Made by a program: the position numbers and the translations under genes. 64,000 nt of DNA, taken from Naegleria lovaniensis. Taxonomy: Eukaryota > Heterolobosea > Eutetramitea > Acrasida > Naegleriidae. Shown here piece after piece: positions 1 to 10,081 of the stretch. How positions within the stretch are numbered: the first letter of the stretch is position 1; every line of letters begins with the position of its first letter. The stretch is taken from the NCBI RefSeq assembly GCF_003324165.1, contig NW_025407832.1, positions 186,001-250,000 of the forward strand, in the 5' to 3' direction. The notes under the pieces are model-generated. The model saw only the letters and a list, made by a program, of their open reading frames with translations, did no database searches and had not been told where the DNA came from.

Positions 1-1
1 T

Positions 2-811
2 GTGGAAAATTCATTACTAAACGATCCAAGAACCATGATTCCTCTCAAATTTGTCTCTGGAAAAATTCAAGACAATTTAGACACTCTCATGGTTGATTTT
101 GCTAATTGCATGATTGGTGGTCATGTGTTATCTGGAGCGGTTGCACAAGAGGAAATCATGTTTGCTGAAATTCCTGAATTATTTATTTCAATATTGGTTT
201 GTCCTCAAATGCAACCCAACGAGACGATTCGAATGGTGGGTTGGAGAAGATACTCCAACATTAAGGGTTACATTCGAAACATGTCTTTTGAAGATTATGA
301 AGACAAACAACCCTTAGTAATTGAAAATGTTAAAAGCAATCAACTCATTGCAATGGATGCTTTGCAAGGAATGGGACGAATGCAATTCCAAAAAGACTAC
401 ATCACAAGAGACTTGCTCAAAGCTGTGTGTGGATTTGCAATGCACTCTTCGAAGAATATTTTACAGCCTTACACTGATCCTTCTGTGCTCTCAAAAATGA
501 ATGACACGATACCAGTGGCATCAGGATTTTGGGGGTGTGGTATGTTTGGAAATGACAAGTATTTGAAAGTGATTCAGAGTTGGATGGCAGCAACCATTTG
601 TGATCGCCCTTTGATTTATATTCATACGTTTTCACCAGATGATGCTAAAATTGAAGAAGAATTTAATAGCAAAGTGGTTCCAGCAATTGTTGAACGGTCT
701 GTAACACTTGGAGAGCTACTTTCCTATGTGTTATTGGAATTTCCAAAAGAAAAGAGAGAATATCCAGAATTGACTCTTTTTGAGGCTATCAAACTAAAGT
801 TTCTGAATTAA
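2..811 (+). CDS. PARG: Poly(ADP-ribose) glycohydrolase-like, C-terminal part (5' end outside window)
   Basis: PARG enzymes hydrolyse the ribose-ribose bonds of poly(ADP-ribose), mainly in the nucleus. The frame is open at the left edge, so only the last 269 residues or so are visible. They carry the core of the macrodomain-like catalytic fold: a GG-x-VLSGAVA-QEE motif near residues 40-51, matching the family signature GGG-x(6-8)-QEE with its catalytic glutamate pair, followed by a stretch ending YSNIKGY and, about 120 residues on, GFWGCGMFGND, matching the GNWGCGAFGGD segment of animal PARGs. Two signature positions differ: the third glycine is His, and the Asn before WGCG is Phe. Either could alter substrate handling. 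It ends in TAA at 809-811, about 180 bases before eIF1 on the same strand. Family call is firm; activity is not. Confidence 0.82.
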   Translation: MENSLLNDPRTMIPLKFVSGKIQDNLDTLMVDFANCMIGGHVLSGAVAQEEIMFAEIPELFISILVCPQMQPNETIRMVGWRRYSNIKGYIRNMSFEDYEDKQPLVIENVKSNQLIAMDALQGMGRMQFQKDYITRDLLKAVCGFAMHSSKNILQPYTDPSVLSKMNDTIPVASGFWGCGMFGNDKYLKVIQSWMAATICDRPLIYIHTFSPDDAKIEEEFNSKVVPAIVERSVTLGELLSYVLLEFPKEKREYPELTLFEAIKLKFLN

Positions 812-989
812 CAACGATATCACGATCTGGATAGATGGTACATCTATTCATTCTGGACGTGGACATGGCTGTAATCCGCAATACTAATTCTTTTGTACAG
901 GTTTAGGTTGAACCCAATGCCAACCAATAAATTTTCAAATTGAAAAACAAAAATAAAACAAATAATTCAAAAAAATATTCAACATCATC

Positions 990-1346
990 ATGTCCGGACT
1001 AGAAATTCAAAACTTTCAAACATTTGATCCTTTCAGAGACAGTGCCGATTCTAATCAGCTCTCAACTGGTACTGGAGTGAGTGAACAACAATTCGTCCAC
1101 ATCCGAGTACAAAAGCGTAATGGTAGAAAGTGTGTTACCATTGTAGAAGGTTTACCTCGCAACTTTAAATTCAAGAAATTTATTAGTGCCGTCAAGCACA
1201 AATTCTGTTGCAACGGAACAATTGTGGAAGATGAGAAGGCTGGAAAAGTCATCCAAGTTTCTGGAGACCAACGTGATAACATTTCTGAATTCCTTCTCGA
1301 AGAAGAAATCGTAACGAAGGAAAATCTAAAGATTCACGGTTTCTAA
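990..1346 (+). CDS. SUI1: Translation initiation factor eIF1 (SUI1)
   Basis: A 118-residue protein, close to the usual 108-113 residues of eIF1. It binds the 40S subunit near the P site and controls start-codon selection. The SUI1 fold is visible from about residue 37: IRVQKRNGRK, then TIVEGL, then the conserved FCCNGTIV segment and QVSGDQRDNI, ending KIHGF as in other eukaryotic eIF1 proteins. The N-terminal 30 residues are the variable tail (FDPFRDS is typical). Start is ATG 990 after an A-rich leader. No introns. Family assignment is very secure. Confidence 0.96.
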   Translation: MSGLEIQNFQTFDPFRDSADSNQLSTGTGVSEQQFVHIRVQKRNGRKCVTIVEGLPRNFKFKKFISAVKHKFCCNGTIVEDEKAGKVIQVSGDQRDNISEFLLEEEIVTKENLKIHGF

Positions 1347-1653
1347 ATTATTTAATTACATCATCATGAATATAACAACAAGCGTTGTGCGGAATACCTA
1401 TCGTTTCGCTCCAGAGTAATAATAGTAGAGAGCATTTTGTTCATCACCACCCTCATCCCCTAATTCTCTCCTCCTTTATTGTATTTCGTCATCATCATCG
1501 TATGCGTAGTATGATGATGGTGAGTAATTCCACCATTAATAAATTCTTCTACTTGAATAATTATTATTTGGTTTGAAATTAATAATGACCATCGAAGGAA
1601 GTTTAGTCTTACCAACAATTCCACAGCGTTTTAAGCTTGATTCACAAGCCAAC

Positions 1654-2667
1654 TCATCCATTGGATTGCTCTGGTGATGTTGTTGATCCAGCAGCCACTG
1701 TTGTGCTCGGAATGGCTGGAACCACAATTCTCAAGTTTTGGGGCAACATGGAAACGTCTACTCCAATAGCCTCCAACCTCGATAACACATCATGAGCAGA
1801 TTCTCCATAAATTTCAGCGACACAATGGTAACCTGTGTAAGCAGCATCCATCAAAGACATGACATCGTCTCGTGTACTGATTGTTCCAAACACCAGTAAA
1901 TGAGCTCCGTGTCTCAGCAGTGCGTTCAGAATCGCTCTTCTCGAGAGAGTTGGATGAGTAGACAACTTGTAGACACCATCTGTTGAAACATTGACTCCTC
2001 CCTGTGTGGCAATCGAGTACACAAGTGCAGATCTTTCAACAGCTGCTTGGCATAGCCTCTCAATAAAAGCTCTTCTCACATCTGCCCGTGTTGAAGCCAC
2101 CAACAAAACACCAGCTTGCAACGAAGTTGAATCTGCTGATTCCGATGCCGAGTGAGGAGAAATGTAGGTCACTTGTGAGTGTCTGACTTGTCCTGTAACC
2201 AGAGGAGAGAATTGCAACAAGACATCGGAACCTCCAATTCTTGATTTGGTCGATTGCACAGCCATTTGTTGGAGAGTTTTGTTGAGTTGTTCCTCTCTGT
2301 TATTTGGAGGAGCAGTTTGCGATGATTGAAAGGCATGAGGTCTCAAGTTTCGGTACAAGTTTTCGAGAGAGTTCGGCTTGTTGGCATCTTGTGTGTTCAA
2401 ACTAGAATTGAAAATAATCTTTCCTTCTTGTTTTCTTGATGATGACGATTTCGTTTCGGGTATCCGAGATTTGGATTGAGGAGTGTTTGGACTCGTTACA
2501 TTTCTATTATTATTTGAATCATTCGTTGCGTACTGAACAGCGTTGGATGCATGTCTGAAAAACGGAGAAGTCATTCCGAGCAGCTGAAGATGAGAAAGAA
2601 GAGAATGAAGTCTTCTCTCTGTGGTTTGTCGTCGTTCGTTGGACTTGCTCTCATTTGTTGATGGCAT
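1654..2667 (-). CDS. GspE/PilT-type secretion ATPase-like protein lacking ATPase motifs
   Basis: A 337-residue protein read from ATG at 2667; the frame stays open upstream but has no earlier ATG. Residues 186-320 resemble the C-terminal domain of type II/IV secretion ATPases: a hydrophobic strand GVLLVAST at the Walker A place, then RRAILNALLRHGAHLLVFG (compare ALRSALRQDPDVILVGEIRD), then DAAYTGYHCVAEIYGES (compare AAETGHLVLATLHTNS), VLSRLEAIGVD and a final LRIVV. The P-loop GxxxxGK[ST] is absent, the Walker B glutamate is Thr, and the His box is not kept, so it should not hydrolyse ATP. Residues 1-130 are Ser/Asn-rich; a basic stretch near the start (RRLHSLLSHLQLLG, FFRHASNAVQYA) could be a mitochondrial presequence. 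Heteroloboseans are known to have a mitochondrial system derived from type II secretion, so a partner role there is my inference. Confidence 0.5.
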   Translation of the reverse strand: MPSTNESKSNERRQTTERRLHSLLSHLQLLGMTSPFFRHASNAVQYATNDSNNNRNVTSPNTPQSKSRIPETKSSSSRKQEGKIIFNSSLNTQDANKPNSLENLYRNLRPHAFQSSQTAPPNNREEQLNKTLQQMAVQSTKSRIGGSDVLLQFSPLVTGQVRHSQVTYISPHSASESADSTSLQAGVLLVASTRADVRRAFIERLCQAAVERSALVYSIATQGGVNVSTDGVYKLSTHPTLSRRAILNALLRHGAHLLVFGTISTRDDVMSLMDAAYTGYHCVAEIYGESAHDVLSRLEAIGVDVSMLPQNLRIVVPAIPSTTVAAGSTTSPEQSNG

Positions 2668-3693
2668 GTCGGAATGAATGATGATCGTGTGCAAGACGCA
2701 TCTAACAAGGAACTATTTTTTGCTGCTTTATGTTTCTCTGAGAATAACCATCCCAAAAGAATGTGGGGAACCCTGTTTCTCTCAACGAACCTTAATCTTC
2801 TTTTGGTGGTACGATGTTTGTTCTTCAGCAGTTGATGTGGGAGAAGATGGTTTGGCGCTTTCTAAACGTTCCTCAATACAACTCGTTGATATTTTGATGC
2901 GAAGAGAAGTCATGAAAGTTCTTCCTCGGTTCTTTTTTGTATCTCTGACAGTTAAGTTATCAGAGACGAATGTGAGAGTACAAAATGGTGTCGTTGCCTT
3001 CAATGAATTTTGTCATTGATGACCAACAGAACTCATTCTCCTTTTCTTATTCGTCTCTTTCTCGAGAAAACTCGTCCAACACAACACGAATCGCATCTGC
3101 TTCGAGTCACATTGTTATTTTCAGTGTGTGCTCTCTAAAAGAGCAGGCAGTTGCCTCTTGCAAGATTAACGAGCGAAAAAAACCGCCATCATTAATTGTT
3201 GATATTACTGTGGGCTGCGTTGTGAGAGTTGAAATTTCTTCAAAAACCACAACCCTGCTGCAGCTGTACGGCTTGCTCTTTGAAAAAGCCTTTGATTGTG
3301 GAGCACATAATCATCGATATTTGTGATTTGATATCAAGCACCACAACCACAATCTACTCTCTTCGTGTTGTTGATAATCAGCGTTGGGCAAGGCAGCAAC
3401 AAACTGGAATATTCCGATTCACTCAAACATTCTCATCATTCTTCTCGGAGAGAGTACCATTGTTATCCACGTCTGATATCCATAATCCTTCGTTGCAAGA
3501 GCGATTCAATTTGGTTGCGTATTTCTTGGCTTGGAGTCCAATCATCATCACATTGCTTTCTGTTTACGTATCAAACTAGTGGAAAAACTGTCTTTACTGA
3601 TTACAAGGAATTTATCATCATCATTTCGAACAAACTTGTTGTTCGGCATATCATCATTATTAATTTTATTTCTTTCGTAGCATTATCATCATC
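2668..3693. other. 1.0-kb intergenic stretch between divergent genes
   Basis: Lies between the start of the GspE-like gene (minus) and the WNK kinase (plus). Several overlapping open frames of 70-130 codons occur on both strands, but they lack consistent codon use, recognisable motifs and splice-site partners, so I do not call a gene. A minus-strand frame around 2782-2914 (Ser/Thr/Lys-rich, with its own ATG) is the only piece that might be an upstream exon of the GspE-like gene, but no good donor site supports this. It presumably holds both promoters. Confidence 0.5.
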
Positions 3694-6600
3694 ATGTCGT
3701 CAAAGGAAATTAAAACCGACCCAAAGGGAAGATATTCAAAGAAAGAACTTTTAGGCTCTGGTGCCTTCAAAACGGTGTAAGTTATTATTGGGTGATCATA
3801 AAATCCATCTAATCATCACGGAATATATTAAAATCCTCAAATTTCATCATCATCATCTTTTGATTAAAACCTTTGTAGTTACCGTGCCTATGATACTGAG
3901 GAGGGTATTGAAGTTGCATGGAACCAAATCAAACTCACTGGTGTTGCTCTATCTCAAAAGAAGAAAATGTTGCAGGAAATTTCAATTCTTGGACAGGTGA
4001 AACACCCATCCATCATGGAAATTTATGACTCATGGGAAACTGATGACGGTGAATATTTGATATTTATCACTGAGTTGATGAGCTCTGGTACACTCAAAGA
4101 GTAAGTACAGATATCATTGTTTTGATCATGTCAATTTCATCATTGTTACTTAAAGTTTCATTCGCAATTCTAAAAAAGTGAGACTTAGAAACATCAAAAA
4201 GTGGTGTAAACAAATTCTTGAGGGTTTGAAATATTTACACTCGATATCAATAATTCACAGAGATCTAAAATGTGACAATATTTTCATGAATGGCAGCAGA
4301 GGTGAAGTGAAAATTGGAGATTTGGGTCTGTCTGTGAGCATGAAAGATAAAAAATTTGCTACTTCTGTGAATGGAACGCCAGAATTTATGGCACCAGAAT
4401 TATATGAAGAATGTTATAATGAAAAAGTAGATATTTATGCATTTGGCTTGTGTGTTTTGGAAATGGTTACTGGTGAATATCCATATTGCGAATGTAACAG
4501 CATTGCTCAAGTATACAGAAGAGTTACATCAGGCGTTAAACCTGAGGGTATTGAAAAAGTCAAAGATCATGATGTCAAGGAATTTATTAACTTGTGCATT
4601 TGCCATAAAGATATACGGCCGAGTGCTGCAGAATTGATGGAACATCCTTTCATGACAGATAATAGAAATAATGACACTGTATTTTACTTTGGGCATGAAG
4701 AAGAGAGCAATGATGTTAGTGACGAATCTGATGAAGAATTAGAGGATGTCAGAGTGGTTCTTGGAAATGACTCCACAAATGACAAGTACTCTGTAAACAC
4801 CAAATTATATATTAAGATAGAAGGAAGTAAGAAGTATAAGGAAATCAAATTTCCATTCAATTTACGAAAGGATACACCCAGAGATGTCGCCAGAGAAATG
4901 GTCAATGAACTCTCCCTGACAGAGTCATTTGTTGATTCCATTTCGACAGCATTGGCAGAATGTTTGACAAAAGCAAAGCTAAAATTTTTGACAACAAAAG
5001 CAAGTGCAGACAGTACAACATCACCCTCCAATTCAGAAACATCAGGATCGATATCATCTGTCTCGGAGTTGTCCAAAGACACAAACACCAACATTTCAGC
5101 TTCCACCTCTTCAACTACCCATGTTGATAATTTAATTCTTATTGACTCTCCAAGCACTCCTATGAAGTCGAATGACACAAAATCAACCCCAGTGAAGGAA
5201 ATGGAAATTATTAACCTTGCAAGCCCCGCTCCAATTTCACCATTCAATGGCCCAGTAATTACCAATAATTTAACTAAGGAAACTACATCAGTAGTACCAA
5301 TACAATCTGACACCAAGAAACAACAACAAGCATCATCACCAAAGAGCACAGAAATTAACTTCCTTTCTCCAAACGCATTTTCTCAGTTGGCACAACAAAA
5401 TCCAGCCAATTCGAGCGGCACGAATAGCATCAAGCAACCAACTCAAACACCTGTCTCTGCCAATCCTCAAACAAATGTAAAACCACAACAACCAAATTCG
5501 ACTTCAACCAAACCTCTTACCAACATTAGTCAATCAGTGTCTAAACCAAACCCTCAACCAATAAGCACAAATTCACCAGCAACTCCTACTCAAGGAGAGG
5601 TAGCAAAGCATGACAAGAGTAATCTAACGATAGAGACCAAGAAAGTTGCTGACATTACAAAGAAAAAGGATTCACCAACCAATGAGCAACGGTCGTCTCC
5701 ATTATTGAGAGGCCAGCCAGGTAACACAACACAAAGTAATCCTTCTCAACAAACTCAATCAAATGGAAAGGCCATTCGTACAAGCCCAACAAGTTCCAAA
5801 CCAACAACCAATTCGAAACTTCCAGAAGAATTTGAGATGCAATGGGAAGCCTTGACTCAAAAGCACTTTGAAGAAGTGATGAGTTTGAACGCAAAGCACA
5901 AGAGAGAAAAATTGGAACTTTTGAAAAAGTATGGCATTGCACCCGAGAGTATGAAAATGACCATTGGTAGTCCTGAGAATGGTAGTGCAGCAAGCATTCA
6001 CAAGGATTCATTAATTGTAAATCCACATTGCATGACAAATATCGGAGATAAGTTAATTTTTGACATGCAAGACAAGCTGGCAGAGGTGGTAAAGACAAAC
6101 AATGAAGGATCATCCGTTATAACAGCAACAACCATTGTAAACAACTTGAAGCAAACATCTGCCAATACTTTCAAAATCAGTAGTACAAGTATTCAGACGA
6201 CAACAAGCCAACCAAGCATGCCATCATCACAAGGAAAACCAACAAGCATCACAACACCAAACTCAATACCCTATCCGTGTAAAGTGCCATCGACAACGAC
6301 CAATAACATAGCCTCTCAAAAGATTGGCAATACCAACAACAAGATAGAGTCGAAACAAACTGCGACCTTCCAAGACTCAGACCTTAGCTCCCTTATTAGC
6401 AAGAATTTAGAGAATTTGAGCATTACGAACTCGTCAAATTCATATGGGCCAATACAGCAGCAGCACCACCACTTAGCTCAGATATCGAGCTCCAACAATT
6501 CAAGCCCGTCAGCCGCCTCTCAATCTCCGCAACAACAATCGAACCAAGGCTCCACAAACTCAACAAAATCTTCTGAAAACAATTCAGCATCCAACAAGAC

Positions 6601-6832
6601 CATCATATCACCTTTGAAACAGTCATCCGAGACACCAAAGCTGCCCAGCGTCACTCAGGGAGGAGGTCTCAAGAAATCAACAACATTTTCTACCAATGCT
6701 GCAGTTCTTGAACAGAGAATGAATAGAAGTTTTAGTGACCCATCTGTGGATCAAGGAGCATCTTCCACTACATCGTCGCCAACCAATACGATTTTGTCAC
6801 CGTCTTCGACGCCCATATTAGATATATCATAG
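3694..6832 (+). CDS. WNK: WNK (with-no-lysine) serine/threonine kinase
   Basis: Three exons, 3694-3776, 3879-4100 and 4156-6832, give 993 residues. Exon 1 ends in GSGAFKTV, which splices to YRAYDTEEG and VAWNQIKL. As in WNKs, the usual strand-3 lysine is missing (Asn after VAW) and the lysine in FKTV of the glycine loop should take over. HRDLKCDNIF, IGDLGL and GTPEFMAPELYEE complete the kinase signature, with WNK-specific EYPYCEC and YRRVTSGVKP. VAWNQ is the form seen in plant WNKs; animals have VAWC. After the kinase comes an OSR1-C-terminal-like stretch (residues near 350-410: KFPFNLRKDTPRDVAREMV), typical of WNKs, then about 580 residues rich in Ser/Thr/Gln/Asn with one coiled coil (EFEMQWEALTQKHFEEVM). 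WNKs sense chloride and osmotic state. Very confident. Confidence 0.95.
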
Positions 6833-7041
6833 TAAACACGATCATCAAATTTTGAAAGAAAAGTCTAGGTCAATATTTATTTTCAGTTGCAGATCCATTA
6901 CTTGGAAATCTTCACTATTTATTCAATCTCCTTAGCATTTCGAAGAATCAAATCCATTTGTGTGTGCAGTGGAGTGTTGTTTTCAAAAGCCTTAACTTGC
7001 CATGTCCTGTTAAAAAAGTTCGAAACATCATCCCCAAGAAA

Positions 7042-7518
7042 TCATCTTCTAAAGTCTTGTGGCGATCTTGGTCTTTGATGCTGACTATTTTGATGCGTGT
7101 CAGCCGTTAACCGTTCAAGTTTACCACTAGCTTTGGCTGAGTTCTCCAGTTTTAGAGCAGCAATATATTCTTCATATCTTCGAAAATCCAAAGTTGTAAA
7201 AACTGCACACACAACAAAAAGCGAAATCATTGCCAAACCAAGATATTTACCACCCATGGACGGAGTCAAATAGGTTTTACTTCTCAATTTTTTCATCATC
7301 ATGTCCATTTCTTGGTCCGAAACTCGAAGTTCGGAAACAGAATGTGCTTCTGTTCGACGTTTATCCAATACTTTTTCAGTCATTCTTCGAAACCACCATC
7401 TCGGAGTGGTCCAATAGTTTTTTGGTTGTAATTGTGTTGTGGATGGTGGTGAACCGAAAGAATTGCCCATTGCATTCGGACTTGAGGTTATTTTTTGAAC
7501 AAATAATTGTTTCAGCAT
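7042..7518 (-). CDS. Small single-pass membrane protein, unrecognised
   Basis: A 158-residue open frame starting at ATG 7518. It has one clear membrane segment near residues 92-110 (YLGLAMISLFVVCAVFTTL), preceded by a basic, aromatic stretch (NYWTTPRWWFRRM) and followed by a charged helix. The start MLKQLFVQKITSSPN is slightly basic and might direct it to mitochondria, but this is weak. No family recognised. It lies convergent with the WNK gene. The uninterrupted frame with a plausible membrane topology makes it likely real; function unknown. Confidence 0.55.
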   Translation of the reverse strand: MLKQLFVQKITSSPNAMGNSFGSPPSTTQLQPKNYWTTPRWWFRRMTEKVLDKRRTEAHSVSELRVSDQEMDMMMKKLRSKTYLTPSMGGKYLGLAMISLFVVCAVFTTLDFRRYEEYIAALKLENSAKASGKLERLTADTHQNSQHQRPRSPQDFRR

Positions 7519-7824
7519 TTGCTTTCACTGGTTGATTGATCCTTGAAGGACGATTTCACTTGTGGAACCAAGATCAATAGTTCATGATTGCAAAAAACAA
7601 TTCTTCTTCCGTGTTGTTGTAAACGAAAAAAATTAACCCATAATGGTGGCTGGAGTGGATAAGCAAGCCTTCCAACAAGCTTCGCTCTTCAATTTTAAAT
7701 CCTTATACTCGTGTTTGAGTGATGCTTGTTCTTGTGTTTAAACAAGCTTCATATAGAGAAGAGTTAGATCTCTTTTTAATAATGCACGATCCGTTGTTGA
7801 AAACAAGAAAATCAAAAACAAAAA
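7519..7824. other. Intergenic, divergent promoter region
   Basis: About 300 bases between the divergent membrane-protein gene (minus) and NHL gene (plus). AT-rich with short A tracts just before the plus-strand ATG. I see no gene or RNA in it. Confidence 0.5.
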
Positions 7825-9000
7825 ATGATGAATGCTGCAATTGACGGATCAACCTTCTCGCAACGAAGCCATTCGGATCACGAAAATAATTGTTGGAAGG
7901 AACCATTTATTGATAATGAGCTGGATGAAGCGACATATGGTGTCAAAATTATTTTAATTTATTTATTGCCCAATCAGCAGCCAATCGGAGACGACGAAAT
8001 TATGGATGACGCTCATGAGCTGATCAGAAAATTGACCCAAAAGATGGGAATAGTGAAGCGAAAAGCAAAACCATTTTCCACCAATTTTGAACTCGTACAT
8101 ACATTTGGAAAAGCTGGAGTGTCAGGCAATGATTCACATCTGTTTAATTGCCCCTTTGACGTAAAAATATCCTATTCTCGTTCATGTATTTTAATTAGTG
8201 ATTCACTTAATTCTAGAATTCAGGTTTTTGACATACACACCAAAGAATTGCGAGCATCTATTCCTAGTCCTTCTAAGTACCCACTATTTTTATGTGTGGA
8301 AGAAAATTATGATGGAAAAAACAACGACGCTCTAATATTCGGATGCGAAAAATTTGGTGTCTTCAAATATGATTTGAATGACTTGTTAGAAAAATCTAGA
8401 AATATGGAGACATGCAAAAGCATTTGGACTTCTCAAGCTTTCGTTTCTCCCCAAGGAATAGTTTTATTGAGCTCTAAAAGGTAGGTTGACTTGGAGTAGT
8501 TGGGAGGCCCAAAAATACGAGTTTAATGAATAAGCCATGTATATATTTGTGACTGGGATGAGCATAACATGAAAATTTTGAATGTAAAAACAGGAGAGCT
8601 AGTTCAAAGTATGACGGTTCAGTCTCCCTATGGAATTGATTTTAGTGATGACGGAGATATCATTATTAGTGAATTAGACCCTTCTCACAAAATTCAAATA
8701 TTTCGCATGAATGACGCTCGAGATGACTGGCAATGTATTAAATCGTTTGGAAAGTATGGTCAACTGAATGGAGAATTCGATCATCCTTTTACATTGGTTT
8801 TTGATAAGGCTGCAAAACACATAATCGTGTCTGACAATTATAAAATTCAAATCTTCGAGAAAGATGGCTCGTTTCTCAAGTCTTTCGGAGGCATAACAAC
8901 GAGCCAACTTTCTGCTGTTACAGGCATATGCTTGAACGAATTGACTGGGGAGTTATTGGTCTGTGATTCATTTAGCAATCGAGTTCTGATTTTCAAGTAA
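7825..9000 (+). CDS. NHL-repeat beta-propeller protein
   Basis: Two exons, 7825-8480 and 8535-9000, joined by a 54-base intron (gtaggt...ataag), giving 373 residues. The junction restores a repeat strand: SHVYICDWDEHNMKILN. Repeats of the NHL/6-bladed type are visible from about residue 90: ILISDSLNSRIQVFDIHT, IIISELDPSHKIQIF, IIVSDNYKIQIF and LLVCDSFSNRVLIFK, each with the usual D-x(4-5)-[RK]-[IV]-x-[IV]-F core, and LNGEFDHPFTLVF linking two blades. The first 85 residues show no domain. NHL propellers usually bind protein or RNA; nothing here gives the partner. Such genes are common in amoebae. Confidence 0.8.
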
Positions 9001-9181
9001 TAATCAGAGATTCAACTCTCCATGATTCGACCGAGTGTCGAAAAGCTTTTTTTAATTTTGACAACATGAATGCACCGTTGTTCTACAATTCGATAACCTT
9101 GGAAAAGTAGTGAGTGCCACATAGCGCCATATTATTAATATCTCTTCAATAACGAAGGATAGAATAATAGAGCAGACAACC

Positions 9182-9793
9182 ATGAAAAAATTGTGCTTTG
9201 CCTCTTCTGTTACGCCGCTGATAACCTATCCAAAAAACCACTTGGTACTTTGTGTCGGTAAAAGCACAAACAGTAGTTTCTTCTGGTACCACTGTTACAC
9301 TCCTCTCAACTCTTCTCTACTCTCAAAGACGATCGGCATCAATAATCATAGTTTTCAACAACAATATTTTCATTCATCCTCCTCGAACAAGACATCCATT
9401 GATCGGCAACAAGAAACAAAAATGTCGGAAGCTTACTTCTCGGAGCATCTTCAAATCGGAGAGAATCAATTTTCATGTGTTGTTGGCGATGGAAATTTAC
9501 AATCTTCAAGCAAGGCTATTTTAGAATTTGACAAGAAGAAGGTTCATGTCCATGGCCAAACCATGGGAGAGGATGAATTCGGAAAGAAGTTTTCGTTTGT
9601 TGTACACGAGTTTTATCATATTGAAATTCCCGACTCGTGTCGTGGCAAAGGAGTTGCAATGCCGTTTGCAAAGGCTTGCTTTGATTATGCCAAACAACAC
9701 GGATGGAAAGTAAAAGTGACTTGTCCTTATTTGAGAGAAAAGTTTTTAGGACAATACAGAGAAAAATATAGAGATATTCTATATGGAGAGTAG
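9182..9793 (+). CDS. NATD1-like GNAT-family N-acetyltransferase
   Basis: 203 residues from ATG 9182. Residues 90-200 match the short YjdJ/NATD1-type GNAT fold: a strand EFDKKKVHVHGQTM, then VVHEFYHIEIPDSCRGKGVA with the acetyl-CoA loop RGKG, a helix MPFAKACFDYAKQHGW and the closing strand KVTCPYLREKFL. An in-frame ATG at 9422 would give a 123-residue protein that is just the domain, close to the usual size of the family. The extra 80 residues are Ser/Asn-rich with few acids, so they may be a mitochondrial presequence or simply leader. Substrate unknown. Confidence 0.8.
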   Translation: MKKLCFASSVTPLITYPKNHLVLCVGKSTNSSFFWYHCYTPLNSSLLSKTIGINNHSFQQQYFHSSSSNKTSIDRQQETKMSEAYFSEHLQIGENQFSCVVGDGNLQSSSKAILEFDKKKVHVHGQTMGEDEFGKKFSFVVHEFYHIEIPDSCRGKGVAMPFAKACFDYAKQHGWKVKVTCPYLREKFLGQYREKYRDILYGE

Positions 9794-10081
9794 AATGTGC
9801 CACACAGATGAAAACATTATTGGATTTTGTAAATAGTTTAATTACCAAATAATATTGTAAATTAATATTTTAATTTCAAATGATAGTTTACACTGTTAAT
9901 TGTAAAATTCAATGAATGAATTTGGACTCTTTCAAGGACATTCTCATGTGCGTTATCGGGGTGTCGTCTCGGTCAATTTGTATTTGAAGTTGCAGAATTT
10001 AGGAGACCGATGATCTCGAAAAATCAGAATATGTGATTGGAAAAGACATTTGGCACACCGATTCAAAGAAAAAATCCTAAC

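Noticed and set aside
2678-3754. Chain of overlapping plus-strand open frames of 113-129 codons
   Set aside because: No motifs, no starts in good context, no consistent splice sites; the last overlaps WNK exon 1 in a wrong frame.
4684-5349. Minus-strand open frame of 221 codons inside the WNK gene
   Set aside because: It is antisense to the Ser/Thr-rich tail; its valine/leucine-rich product mirrors the codon bias of the real gene.
7230-7535. Plus-strand frame of 101 codons
   Set aside because: Antisense to the small membrane protein gene, which has the better start and a plausible span.
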